From the NCBI GenBank assembly GCA_024639405.1, contig JAHEIL010000045.1, forward strand, positions 242,009 to 306,008: 64,000 bases of DNA, written 5' to 3'. A program made the position numbers and the translations under genes. Below are positions 1 to 9,080 of this stretch, one piece after another. Each line of letters begins with the position of its first letter. The stretch's first letter is position 1. This DNA is from Crocinitomicaceae bacterium. GTDB lineage: Bacteria; Bacteroidota; Bacteroidia; Flavobacteriales_D; Crocinitomicaceae. A model generated the notes under the pieces. The model was not told the origin of the DNA. It searched no databases and saw only the letters and a list, made by a program, of their open reading frames with translations.

Positions 1-1336
1 CATTAACAATTACTTTCAAGTCAAATAAATTTGGAGGCATTTCATATGAATAAATATCTGTATTGTATTTACCATTAGGATCTTTTCTTTCAGAAGTGAA
101 GTATCCTTTTTTATCAGATAATTCGTACAAAGCATAATCGTGACTTTCAGAATTTATTGGAGAGCCAAGATTTGTAGGGTTTTCCCATTTGTATTCATTT
201 CCAACTTTTGCAGCTCTGAAGATATCCAAACCACCTAAACCAATCATTCCGTCGGTTGCATAATACAAACTTCCATCTTTTCCGAATGTAGGGAACAATT
301 CATTTCCTGGTGTATTAATTTCTGGACCTAAATTTTTTGGAGTAGCCCAACCTTTTTTCTTATCAAATGTTGTATACCACAAATCTTTTCCGCCTAAAGT
401 TCCTGCCATGTTAGCTACAAAAACTAAAAATTTACCGTCATCAGAAACACAAGGGTGCCCAATAGAAACACTATCGTGAGATTTAAGGTCTAATTTGATT
501 GCATCTGTCCACTCGTCTTTACCTTTTAATTCTGCAGTCCAGATTTCACAACCTAAATTTTGTTTTTTCTCATTAGGACAGCGAGTAAAGAACATCATTT
601 TACCACGAGCATCGAAACACATGCTTCCTTCATGTTGATCCGTATTTACAACACCAGATTTGTCAGCTAACTTAGGTTCTCCCCAATTTCCTTTTTTATC
701 AATTTCACTCACCCAAATATCCATGTAGTTTTCACAAGAAATTGGATCAACATTGTTTCCTGTACCGCCAGATCTGCTTGAAGAGAAATATAATTTAGTT
801 TCTTTGCGATCAGCAAACATCGGAGCCATATCGTATTCTTTTCTATTAATTGCCGCTTGATTAACAATTACGTGACGTGTTTTATTCGCAGCAAAGTTTT
901 TTGTTTCGTTACATGAAGTTATACCAACATCTGCTAATTTATCAGATGGCACCGCTTTTTTGTATAATTTGTAACTCTCTAAGGCTTTGTCAAATTTACC
1001 CATCAAACGTAACATTTCACCATTATAATAATAAATTTTAGGTTCAACACTTTGGTATTCTAACAATAAAGCTCTGTCGTACCATTCATTTGCTTCTTTA
1101 AATTTATCAACTAAACGGTAACACTCACCAGTTTTAAAAGCCATAGATCCTTTTAGAATCATTGCTTTTTCACCTTTTCGTCCTAATTTAGAATAAGCAT
1201 CTGCACATTTTTCAGCAGCCTCGCAATAGCGACCCATGTTAAAATAATTTTCTGCTTCAATAACTGCTTTGTTTTGACCCATAGCAAATAAAGCTACGCA
1301 AGAAAATAAAAAGGGTAAAATAAATTTAGATTTCAT
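1..1336 (-). CDS. TPR and PD40 (WD40-like) envelope protein, C-terminus cut by window edge
   Basis: The reading frame opens at ATG 1336 and runs off the left edge with no stop, giving 445 visible codons. It starts with a signal peptide ending near AMGQ, followed by tetratricopeptide-like helices (about residues 20-130, with repeats of the type YYNGEMLRLMGKFDKALESY). After that come several PD40/WD40-like beta-propeller blades with motifs such as KLYFSSSRSGG, GKMMFFTRC, GKFLVFVAN and GSLYYATDG. This order matches the Bacteroidota OmpA-family proteins of the PorE type, which carry a peptidoglycan-binding OmpA domain at the C-terminus; that part would lie outside the window. A type IX secretion or cell-envelope role is therefore inference. 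No clear promoter box was found upstream. Confidence 0.8.
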   Translation of the reverse strand, partial: MKSKFILPFLFSCVALFAMGQNKAVIEAENYFNMGRYCEAAEKCADAYSKLGRKGEKAMILKGSMAFKTGECYRLVDKFKEANEWYDRALLLEYQSVEPKIYYYNGEMLRLMGKFDKALESYKLYKKAVPSDKLADVGITSCNETKNFAANKTRHVIVNQAAINRKEYDMAPMFADRKETKLYFSSSRSGGTGNNVDPISCENYMDIWVSEIDKKGNWGEPKLADKSGVVNTDQHEGSMCFDARGKMMFFTRCPNEKKQNLGCEIWTAELKGKDEWTDAIKLDLKSHDSVSIGHPCVSDDGKFLVFVANMAGTLGGKDLWYTTFDKKKGWATPKNLGPEINTPGNELFPTFGKDGSLYYATDGMIGLGGLDIFRAAKVGNEYKWENPTNLGSPINSESHDYALYELSDKKGYFTSERKDPNGKYNTDIYSYEMPPNLFDLKVIVN

Positions 1337-1512
1337 ATAAATCAACTAAATAATAACAATTTAAAATACTGATAAAGAATAAAAAAAAGGCTGTATTATT
1401 ACAAAATAGTTCCTGTAGTTTATTTTCATCGAGTGGTAAAAATAAATAAAAAAAAATAAAAAGCTATAAAAACTTTAAATATTAATCGATTAAACTGTTT
1501 AAATCTTAACAA

Positions 1513-2550
1513 TTAATCATTTTCATTCAATACGTAGGAACGCCACTTATCTAACACAGCTTCAAAACCTGTCGCTAAAGCTGAATCAAAACGCATGTAT
1601 TCTCCTGTTGTTGGATGTTCAAAACCTAATGTTTTTGCATGTAATGCTTGACCAGGAATCAATTGAAAACAATTCTCAATAAATTTTTTATATTTTGATG
1701 TTGGAGTACCTCTAGCAATTGTATCGCCTCCATACTCATTGTCATTAAACAAAGGGTGGCCAATGTGTTTCATGTGCGCGCGAATCTGGTGTGTTCTTCC
1801 AGTTTCTAATTTACATTCAACTAAGGTTACTAAACCAAAACGTTCGATTACTTTGTAATGAGTAACAGCATGTTTACCAAAATCTCCTTCAGGAAAAATT
1901 GCCATTACTTTTCTGTTTTTAAGCGATCTACCAATGTGTCCTGTAACAGTTCCATCTTCTTTTACATCTCCCCAAACTAGTGCATGGTACCTTCGTTCTG
2001 TTGTACGGTCAAAAAATTGCTTAGCCAAATGCGTTAGTGCATATTCTGTTTTTGCGATAACCATTAAACCTGTGGTGTTTTTATCCAAACGATGGACCAA
2101 ACCTGGTCTTCCAAAATAGTCATGGATGCGTTGCGGTAAGTTTTCAAAATGAAACACTAAAGCATTTACCAAAGTACCTGTATAATTACCGTATCCAGGG
2201 TGAACGACCATATTTGCTGGTTTGTTAACAATTAATAGTGTGTCATCCTCATAAGGAATTTCTAACGGAATATCTTGTGCAATTAATTCTATTTCGCGAA
2301 CAGGATAAGGCATCACAATTGAAACCTCGTCTTTTGGCTTGATTTTGTAATTTTGTTTTACAGCAATAGCGTTAACCAATACATTGCCATTTTTAGCTGC
2401 TACTTGTATTTTATTGCGTGAAGTATTGGGTAAACGGTCTAATAAAAACTTATCAATCCGAACAATTTCTTGTCCAGGATCTGCTACAAAACGATAGTGT
2501 TCGAATAATTCATCTTCTTCATTTTCAACTTCATCAATCTCTTCGTTCAT
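1513..2550 (-). CDS. rluD: RluD-family 23S rRNA pseudouridine synthase
   Basis: This 345-residue protein has an N-terminal S4 RNA-binding domain (about residues 28-85) and a pseudouridine synthase domain. The family signature HRLDKNTTG contains the catalytic Asp156. It would isomerise uridines in large-subunit rRNA (RluA/RluC/RluD family; the exact target cannot be read from sequence). I take ATG 2550, whose A overlaps the stop of the upstream gene as TGATG, rather than the in-frame TTG three bases before it. The tight junction suggests translational coupling with the type IX secreted protein and the PASTA protein upstream. The neighbourhood PASTA-RluD is common in Bacteroidota. Confidence 0.92.
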   Translation of the reverse strand: MNEEIDEVENEEDELFEHYRFVADPGQEIVRIDKFLLDRLPNTSRNKIQVAAKNGNVLVNAIAVKQNYKIKPKDEVSIVMPYPVREIELIAQDIPLEIPYEDDTLLIVNKPANMVVHPGYGNYTGTLVNALVFHFENLPQRIHDYFGRPGLVHRLDKNTTGLMVIAKTEYALTHLAKQFFDRTTERRYHALVWGDVKEDGTVTGHIGRSLKNRKVMAIFPEGDFGKHAVTHYKVIERFGLVTLVECKLETGRTHQIRAHMKHIGHPLFNDNEYGGDTIARGTPTSKYKKFIENCFQLIPGQALHAKTLGFEHPTTGEYMRFDSALATGFEAVLDKWRSYVLNEND

Positions 2551-4760
2551 CAATTTTTAATTAGTTTAATGGTTTTACCTGAACCATTTAATTGTGCAAA
2601 ATAAATTCCAGCTGGTTGATCTGTCATATCAACAATATTTTCTGATGAAAATTGAATCAATTGTCCAGTTGCAGAAAAAATAGCAACTCCTTGAAACTCT
2701 TTTACCTCAAATGTTACAATCGAATTAAATGGATTTGGGTAAACTGTATATTGTTCTTCTGATATTTCCTCCGTTGTTAATTCTGCATCTAATGCTGTTG
2801 AAAAAATAGGACGCAGCATAACAGAACCTTCAATAGAAGAACCGATCCAATTTACTCCTCCATCAATACTGTAAAATGTTTTATCAGAATTATCCGTGTT
2901 TTTATCTAATCCAATGTTGAGACGATCAGCATCAAATTGTCTCCAACCCACAAAAAAACTTGTGCCAACGGCAACTTTTACTGAATCTGGAAAATTGTAC
3001 AATGTAAATTTATTGCGTTCATTTTCATAAATCGGTTGTCGTGGAAAGAAAATATTATCTTGGTAGATAACTGTACCAGGAACACCACCGTTATTTTCCC
3101 AAACAGTCAATAAAAATAGTTTATTAGAAACATCATTGACACTTGGTACAAAGTGGATAGCAACACCCAATAAAGAATCTGCTTCGTAGGCATCAAAACG
3201 AACCGCTAATCTTGCTTGTGAAGCAGTTGGTCCATATGCTAATTCTGCGCTACCGTCATCGTAACTATAATAATTTGAAAAAATTTGTTTTACTTGACAA
3301 GAATCATTTTGGGATAAATTTGGAAATGGAGCACCTACAGTTGCAATAACATCAAACTCTTGAGAATTTCCAGATTTAGATGGGTCAAAATTATAACCAG
3401 CAGAGAAATCATGGAAAGAAGAATAAGTTGTTCTTGGGCCATAATTAATATTCCCCCCTGATAAGGTTTGTGCATTTAATAGAAAAGAACTTTCTAGAGC
3501 TGAATTATAATTGATTTTCACTTCTCCATTTTGGTTGTTTTCAGTTAAATTACTTCCATTGTGAACAACTATAGACACTGCATCATTCATTTTGCCCGAA
3601 GGATTGTTTTTATAATGATCCCATGGAACTGAAGTATAAGTATTTAGCAAACTTCCTATTGGATACGAAAAAGCAAAATCTTTGAACAAGGTATCTTGTT
3701 TCCCAGATTGGGATCTTAAATTTACGTAATCAACATGGAACATATCGAGCGCGCCAGATAATCCTCCGTAGTTTTTAAAGCGAAATTGAAATCCCTTTTT
3801 AAAGTAAATTGGATTGGAGATGTTAATATGTCCAACTTTAAACTCATCACTCGGAGCGCCATTTGTACTCCAAACTCTTTTCCATTGATTCAAATCTTTT
3901 GCATAGAACTCTACTACCAATGAATCTGAAAGTTCAGGTAAATCTCCCAAGCCTTTTGGCTGGTATAAAAAACTAAAGTAAACTGAATCAGCAGCTGAAT
4001 ATGGTGCTAAATCGATTGGTTTAGATGTTAAAAAATCGGCGTAATTTGTTGCTGTAGAACCTATAGAATAGGGAAAGCCTTGTTCATTTAATCCATCAAA
4101 AGTAGCAACACCTAATGATCTTGGATTTTTTGCAAAGCGATAGTTATGATATGTCGCATGATCGATCCAATAAGCTGATGGGTCATTAATTTCCATGAAA
4201 AATTGAGTAGCTGAATCTTGGAAATAGTCAGGGTTTGTAACAAAAATAGTATCCGATTCATCAGTAGTCAATCCCCCAATTGTATCATATATAAAATATG
4301 CTGGATACATTGGTGTAGTTGAGTATACAACAGGGTAAGAAGTTAAATCTCCCAACTTATTATTAACTGGAACAAAATTTACATCTGTGTAAGTGTCCGT
4401 AGCAACATTGTATGTTCTTTTAAAAGTAATTTGACTTGAGAATACTTCGTTTGATGTTAGTGGTAAATTTGTAACTCCATTTAATATTCTAAATTTTTTA
4501 TCAAATGTTACAGTTGGATTCGAAAAATCTGATGTGTATTGTTGAAAATGATTTTTAGAAAACTCATCAAAAAATGGCAATGTTAAAGTATCTAATCGAT
4601 AAATAAACGAACTGTCGAATGTATTCAATGACTTGTGTTGATTCATTTGAGCTGAAGAAAGCAAGTCAGAATTGACTGTTAATGGTCCAACAGATTCATA
4701 TTGAGACACTGCTGAAAAAGCAACAACTGTGTAGATAAAAAATAATAAAAAACCTTTCAT
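2550..4760 (-). CDS. Secreted protein with type IX (type A) C-terminal sorting domain
   Basis: The 736-residue product begins with a hydrophobic signal peptide and ends with a type A sorting domain: YPNPFNSIVTFEV, then a short beta-strand block, QPAGIYFAQL and a final KTIKLIKN. This is the classic signal for export and surface attachment by the type IX secretion system. The body is rich in Asn, Ser, Tyr and beta-strand-like segments and has no catalytic motif I recognise. It may be a surface adhesin-like or structural protein, which is a guess. It sits between a PASTA gene and rluD, 18 bases after the PASTA stop and touching rluD, so it is probably co-transcribed with them. Confidence 0.85.
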   Translation of the reverse strand: MKGFLLFFIYTVVAFSAVSQYESVGPLTVNSDLLSSAQMNQHKSLNTFDSSFIYRLDTLTLPFFDEFSKNHFQQYTSDFSNPTVTFDKKFRILNGVTNLPLTSNEVFSSQITFKRTYNVATDTYTDVNFVPVNNKLGDLTSYPVVYSTTPMYPAYFIYDTIGGLTTDESDTIFVTNPDYFQDSATQFFMEINDPSAYWIDHATYHNYRFAKNPRSLGVATFDGLNEQGFPYSIGSTATNYADFLTSKPIDLAPYSAADSVYFSFLYQPKGLGDLPELSDSLVVEFYAKDLNQWKRVWSTNGAPSDEFKVGHINISNPIYFKKGFQFRFKNYGGLSGALDMFHVDYVNLRSQSGKQDTLFKDFAFSYPIGSLLNTYTSVPWDHYKNNPSGKMNDAVSIVVHNGSNLTENNQNGEVKINYNSALESSFLLNAQTLSGGNINYGPRTTYSSFHDFSAGYNFDPSKSGNSQEFDVIATVGAPFPNLSQNDSCQVKQIFSNYYSYDDGSAELAYGPTASQARLAVRFDAYEADSLLGVAIHFVPSVNDVSNKLFLLTVWENNGGVPGTVIYQDNIFFPRQPIYENERNKFTLYNFPDSVKVAVGTSFFVGWRQFDADRLNIGLDKNTDNSDKTFYSIDGGVNWIGSSIEGSVMLRPIFSTALDAELTTEEISEEQYTVYPNPFNSIVTFEVKEFQGVAIFSATGQLIQFSSENIVDMTDQPAGIYFAQLNGSGKTIKLIKN

Positions 4761-4778
4761 TTAATGAATGTATTAAAA

Positions 4779-5591
4779 TTAAGGGGCTTGATTTATATCT
4801 GTGAAGTTTTTAGTCGCATAAACGGTAATTGTTGAACCAGCCGGAATCATCATTCCTTCAACAAACTCAGGCGATTGCGACTCAATTCTTGCTGCTAGTG
4901 AATCTTCATAAGTTAAGCATTCATTACAAACAGGTAAAAAACCAAAGGCTCCTAATTCAGTTAAACGAGCTTTTGCTTCAAAAATTGTTAAACCATATAA
5001 ATTTGGAATTGCAGTTGGTTCTCCAGCGTCATTTTTACCAACAATCAATGTAATTGTTGCGCCAACTGGAACTTTTTGACCTTCACGGATTTCACTTCCT
5101 TTGTATAATTGTTTTAAAACAGCACCATTTGCCTCGTTCGTAGGTTGGTATTGAATTCTAAATTTTAAGCCTCTGTTATTTAATATACTTTCAGCAAAGC
5201 GTTGAGATTTATCTATTAAGCTCGGCATTTCAACCAATTGAGAACGTTTTGAAACTTTAAATCGAATGATTCTGTCTTCTTTTACAAATAATTTTGAAAA
5301 TGCAGTAGCACGTGGGTCTTGACTTAATATTGTCCCCTCTGGTTTTGAAGGATCATAAATGGTTTCTACTACTTCATATTGCAAGTCTAACTCTTCAATC
5401 TGAGTTCCAACTGTGTTGATGTTTTTACCAGTAAAGTTTGGAACATTTATGTAATCACCATGATTCGTATATGCATCCAAATAAAATACAACAATCGAAA
5501 CGATTAATAAATAGGCTAAAACAACCAATCCTAAATGTTTTAAGAAATGTTTTGACCAAACGAAAGTTCTAAGATTTTTAATAAATTCCAT
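4779..5591 (-). CDS. Membrane-anchored triple-PASTA-domain protein
   Basis: The protein (270 residues from ATG 5591) has a short cytoplasmic N-terminus, one transmembrane helix (about residues 16-40), then three PASTA-like modules. Each shows the typical pattern of a PNFTGKN/MPSLIDKS/IPNLYGLT opening and a VPVGATITL or IPAGSTITV close. PASTA domains bind peptidoglycan stems or lipid II in Ser/Thr kinases and penicillin-binding proteins. There is no kinase or transpeptidase domain here, so it is probably a periplasmic cell-wall sensor or scaffold. An in-frame TTG at 5603 is less likely because a TAnnTTTG box sits at 5608-5615, only five bases away. It heads a unit with the type IX secreted protein and rluD. 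Confidence 0.85.
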   Translation of the reverse strand: MEFIKNLRTFVWSKHFLKHLGLVVLAYLLIVSIVVFYLDAYTNHGDYINVPNFTGKNINTVGTQIEELDLQYEVVETIYDPSKPEGTILSQDPRATAFSKLFVKEDRIIRFKVSKRSQLVEMPSLIDKSQRFAESILNNRGLKFRIQYQPTNEANGAVLKQLYKGSEIREGQKVPVGATITLIVGKNDAGEPTAIPNLYGLTIFEAKARLTELGAFGFLPVCNECLTYEDSLAARIESQSPEFVEGMMIPAGSTITVYATKNFTDINQAP

Positions 5592-5607
5592 AGTGTTTTT
5601 CAATGCA

Positions 5608-5615
5608 CAAATATA
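5608..5615 (-). promoter_or_regulatory. -7 box TATATTTG of the PASTA-rluD operon
   Basis: An exact TAnnTTTG match reads on the minus strand 16 bases before ATG 5591. A TTG at 5633-5635 lies 17 bases further upstream, fitting the Bacteroidota -33/-7 layout. Confidence 0.6.
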
Positions 5616-5651
5616 AAAAATTATGCGCTAAGCAAGAACATATTTTTTTAA

Positions 5652-6335
5652 CTAAAAATTTAACGATAATTCATGTGATTTATAGAAGTCTTCAATATAA
5701 GCAATTGCTTCATCAGCTGAATCTACCAAGGCAAATTGATCTAAATCTTCTTGGTGAATATTTTGCTCTTTTTCTAACATTGTTGTTTTAATCCATTCTA
5801 AAAGTCCACCCCAATAATCTTTACCAACTAAAACAATTGGGCGTTTATTTATTTTTTTTGTTTGGATCAAGGTCAAAGCCTCAAACAATTCATCCAAGGT
5901 GCCAAATCCACCAGGTAAAATCACAAATCCTTGCGAATATTTTACGAAAATAACCTTTCTAACAAAAAAATAATCAAATTCTAAATTGTGCTCACGATCG
6001 ATAAAAGTATTGTGATTTTGTTCAAAAGGTAAATCAATGTTTAATCCAACTGAAGGACCTCCTCCTTTTTGAGCACCTTTGTTAGCAGCTTCCATAACAC
6101 CTGGACCTCCTCCAGTAATTACTCCATATCCAGTTTTCGCTAATTTTTCAGCAATTTCCATCCCAATTTGATAATACTTATTATCTGATTTTGTGCGAGC
6201 AGAACCAAAAAGTGAAATACAAGGGCCAATCTTAGCCATTCGTTCGTAGCCTTCAACAAACTCTGACATAATTTTAAAAATCGCCCAACTATCGTTGATT
6301 TTTATGTCATTCCAATCTTTTCTTGCTGTATTCAT
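5652..6335 (-). CDS. LOG-family (TIGR00730) Rossmann-fold protein
   Basis: The 227-residue protein carries the family signatures GGGPGVMEAANKGA (residues 75-88) and PGGFGTLDELFE (141-152). The second is the GGxGTxxE motif of LONELY GUY phosphoribohydrolases, which cleave cytokinin riboside 5'-monophosphates or other nucleoside monophosphates such as AMP. The natural substrate in this organism is not deducible. The start is ATG 6335. A near-match promoter box (TAAATTTA, one mismatch) ends four bases before it. It is transcribed away from the DUF2279-like gene. Confidence 0.85.
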   Translation of the reverse strand: MNTARKDWNDIKINDSWAIFKIMSEFVEGYERMAKIGPCISLFGSARTKSDNKYYQIGMEIAEKLAKTGYGVITGGGPGVMEAANKGAQKGGGPSVGLNIDLPFEQNHNTFIDREHNLEFDYFFVRKVIFVKYSQGFVILPGGFGTLDELFEALTLIQTKKINKRPIVLVGKDYWGGLLEWIKTTMLEKEQNIHQEDLDQFALVDSADEAIAYIEDFYKSHELSLNF

Positions 6336-6401
6336 AGCCTAAATTTAAGGAAATAAATTTTAACTTCTCTATTTATTTAAAAATACATTAAATTAGCAGT
6401 A

Positions 6402-7274
6402 ATGAAACCACTTATTACCCTATTAATTATCTGTTCAACTTCTATCTGTTCAACCCAGATAAACAGACAAGATACGCTTGTTTTAAAAAGATTTATAGTT
6501 ACAAATTCAGCGATTGCAAGTACTTGGACTGCTTCAATTTTTGGACTTCAAAACACTTGGTATAAAAATTCACAAACGAACAACTTTCATTTTTTCGACG
6601 ATGCTTCTAATTGGATGCAAATGGACAAAATGGGACATTTTTATACAACCGCAAAATTGAGTTTATTGACAAGTGAATGGTATAAATGGACAGGTGTAAA
6701 AACACGGAAATCTGCTATAGCAGGATCTTTAATAGGCTTGGGCTATCAAACTACACTTGAACTATTTGATGGTTTTTCAACAGATTGGGGATTTTCATGG
6801 ACTGATATGACTGCGAATGTTTTAGGCGCAGGATTTTTTTTAGCACAAGATTTACTGTGGAATGAACAACGATTTATTCCGAAATTCTCTTACCATGCAA
6901 CTGAATATGCCGCCTACAGACCGAGTGTATTAGGAGCTAATTTTCAAGAACGCTTGTTAAAAGATTACAATGGTCAAACCTATTGGATCAGCTTTAGTCC
7001 AGCGCATATTCAAGGCTTTCAAGTACTTCCAAAATGGTTGTGTATTTCAATTGGGTACAGTGTTGATCAAAAATTAGTGGGAGACCAAGACAGTTATTTA
7101 GGATTTCAAGCGCAACGAGAATGGTTGTTTTCATTAGATGTCGATTTCAGTCAACTAAAAACATCTAGAAAATGGGTCAACACGCTTTTAAAACAATTGA
7201 ATTACATTAAAATTCCATTTCCTACAATGAGCTTGAAAAATGGAAAAATTTATGGGTATGGAATTTACTTTTAA
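6402..7274 (+). CDS. DUF2279-like envelope protein
   Basis: The 290-residue product has an N-terminal signal peptide. It resembles DUF2279 (YfiM-like) proteins of Bacteroidota, with the stretch MDKMGHFYTTAKLS, a hydrophobic GSLIGLGYQTTLELFDGFSTDWGFSW segment (broken here by my reading) and DMTANVLGAGFF. This suggests an outer-membrane-associated or periplasmic protein with some membrane-inserting segments; its function is unknown. The stop overlaps the stop of the convergent cpsB-like gene by the four bases TTAA. An imperfect promoter box (TAAATTAG) ends five bases before ATG 6402. Confidence 0.65.
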   Translation: MKPLITLLIICSTSICSTQINRQDTLVLKRFIVTNSAIASTWTASIFGLQNTWYKNSQTNNFHFFDDASNWMQMDKMGHFYTTAKLSLLTSEWYKWTGVKTRKSAIAGSLIGLGYQTTLELFDGFSTDWGFSWTDMTANVLGAGFFLAQDLLWNEQRFIPKFSYHATEYAAYRPSVLGANFQERLLKDYNGQTYWISFSPAHIQGFQVLPKWLCISIGYSVDQKLVGDQDSYLGFQAQREWLFSLDVDFSQLKTSRKWVNTLLKQLNYIKIPFPTMSLKNGKIYGYGIYF

Positions 7275-8014
7275 AGTGTATTATTTTTCAATTGAAGTTT
7301 ACCTAATTTATGATAATAAGGCAAATGCAAGTGCTCTTCCAAATGCATTAAATGCTGAATCCTATGACAATCAGAACCAACAAAATCTACTAATTCTTCG
7401 TCAATTAAGCGTTCGGCCTGTTTTTTAACACCTGGACCATAATGACCAGTTAACGAATTTAAATTCACTTGAATTAAAGCACCTTTTTCTTTGTATTCTA
7501 TCGCTTTTTCAGTTGACCCATGAAAATAGGGATAGCGTTCAAAATGAGCTAAAATCGGTCTGTAATCTGCCACTTGCATTTCAAAAAACAAGCGGTGTTC
7601 ATTATCTGGTTGCGCATGAAAAGAAAACTCAACCAAAACATAATTATTTCCAAAACTTAGCACATTTTTTTGTTGTACTTTTTCAATTAGTGATTGGTCA
7701 AAATAATACTCTGCTGCTGCTTCAATTTGCAAAGACAAACCAATTTCTTTGGCCGCATTTTGAACGTTTGCAAGTCCTGACAAAATAACTTCAGGTGTAT
7801 TTGGGTATACTTCCGCCATGATGTGAGGCGTCGTGATAATTTTATTGTAACCCAAAGACTCAAATTTAGCTAATATTGCCAATGTTTCATCCATTGTTTT
7901 AGAGCCATCATCAATTCCAGGTATTAAATGGCTGTGCATATCTGCACGAATGCAAGATAGATCAAACGGAACAGCAGGTTCTTTTTTTGAGAAAAACGAT
8001 TTAAACAAACTCAT
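7271..8014 (-). CDS. cpsB: CpsB/CapC-type PHP-fold protein tyrosine phosphatase
   Basis: The 247-residue protein opens its domain with DMHSHLIPGIDDGSK (D25, H27, H29), the first metal-binding motif of PHP-fold CpsB/CapC/YwqE phosphatases. It ends with the SDCH motif near residue 214. These Mn-dependent enzymes dephosphorylate bacterial tyrosine kinases of the Wzc/CpsD type and so control capsule or exopolysaccharide polymer export. It is the last gene of the sugar-nucleotide operon, with its ATG directly abutting the rmlB stop (TAAATG). The linked tyrosine kinase is not in the window. Confidence 0.85.
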   Translation of the reverse strand: MSLFKSFFSKKEPAVPFDLSCIRADMHSHLIPGIDDGSKTMDETLAILAKFESLGYNKIITTPHIMAEVYPNTPEVILSGLANVQNAAKEIGLSLQIEAAAEYYFDQSLIEKVQQKNVLSFGNNYVLVEFSFHAQPDNEHRLFFEMQVADYRPILAHFERYPYFHGSTEKAIEYKEKGALIQVNLNSLTGHYGPGVKKQAERLIDEELVDFVGSDCHRIQHLMHLEEHLHLPYYHKLGKLQLKNNTL

Positions 8015-9070
8015 TTATCGATTTGAATACATCTCATTGTAATATGATTGATAAGCTCCACTTGTTACTTTTTCAATCCAAGATTGGTTGTTCAAATACC
8101 AATCAACTGTTTTTTCTAATCCTTCTTCAAACTGAATCGACGGTGTCCAACCCAATTCGTTTTCTAATTTAGAAGCATCGATGGCATAACGTAAATCGTG
8201 GCCTTTACGATCTGTTACGTAGGTAATTAATTGTTCCGATTCACCAGGATTTCTTCCTAATTTATCATCCATTAATCGACATAAATATTTCACCAATTCA
8301 ATGTTTGTCCATTCGTTCAATCCACCAACATTGTATGATTCTCCAATTCGTCCGTTGTGAAAAATTGTATCAATCGCACGCGCATGGTCTTCTACCCACA
8401 ACCAATCTCTGATGTTTTCTCCTTTGCCATAAACAGGTAAAGGTTTGTTGTTTTGAATGTTCAATATCATTAATGGAATCAACTTTTCAGGAAAATGGTG
8501 ACTTCCGTAATTGTTTGAACAATTAGACATTTTTATCGGTAAATTGTAGGTGTGGTAAAATGCTGACACAAAATGATCTGATGATGCTTTGGATGCTGAA
8601 TATGGGCTTCTAGGATCGTAAGAAGTTGTTTCTTCAAACAGCCCTTCTTCTCCTAAGCTTCCATACACCTCATCCGTAGAAACATGGTGAAAAACATGAT
8701 CTCCATCGTTCCAATTATCTTTTGCCGTTTGCAATAAGTTAACTGTACCAACCACATTTGTCATGACAAAATCCATTGGTCCTTCAATTGACCGATCTAC
8801 ATGAGACTCAGCAGCTAAATGAATCACATCAGAAATAGCGTATTGATCAAACGCATTATTAACATCATTAACAGAAGTTATATCACCTTTAAAAAAAACA
8901 TAGTTTTCTTTGTCTTCAACATCTGATAAATTCTCTAAATTTCCTGCATAGGTTAATTTATCAAAGTTAACCACCAAATAGTCAGGGTATTTATTGGTTA
9001 ACAGACGTACAACATGAGAGCCAATAAAACCTGCACCACCAGTAACTAATATTCTTTTTTTAAATTCCAT
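8015..9070 (-). CDS. rfbB: dTDP-glucose 4,6-dehydratase
   Basis: This 351-residue extended short-chain dehydrogenase has the NAD motif TGGAGFIGSH (residues 9-18), the dehydratase triad STDEVYG (T132, D133, E134) and the YxxxK pair Y157/K161. It converts dTDP-glucose to dTDP-4-keto-6-deoxyglucose. The usual partners rmlA, rmlC and rmlD are not nearby, so they must be elsewhere, or the 4-keto sugar feeds another deoxy sugar. I chose ATG 9070 over an in-frame GTG at 9079, because N-termini in this family begin just before the Rossmann strand. It lies ten bases after the tviB-like gene. Confidence 0.92.
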   Translation of the reverse strand: MEFKKRILVTGGAGFIGSHVVRLLTNKYPDYLVVNFDKLTYAGNLENLSDVEDKENYVFFKGDITSVNDVNNAFDQYAISDVIHLAAESHVDRSIEGPMDFVMTNVVGTVNLLQTAKDNWNDGDHVFHHVSTDEVYGSLGEEGLFEETTSYDPRSPYSASKASSDHFVSAFYHTYNLPIKMSNCSNNYGSHHFPEKLIPLMILNIQNNKPLPVYGKGENIRDWLWVEDHARAIDTIFHNGRIGESYNVGGLNEWTNIELVKYLCRLMDDKLGRNPGESEQLITYVTDRKGHDLRYAIDASKLENELGWTPSIQFEEGLEKTVDWYLNNQSWIEKVTSGAYQSYYNEMYSNR

Positions 9071-9080
9071 GAATAGCACG

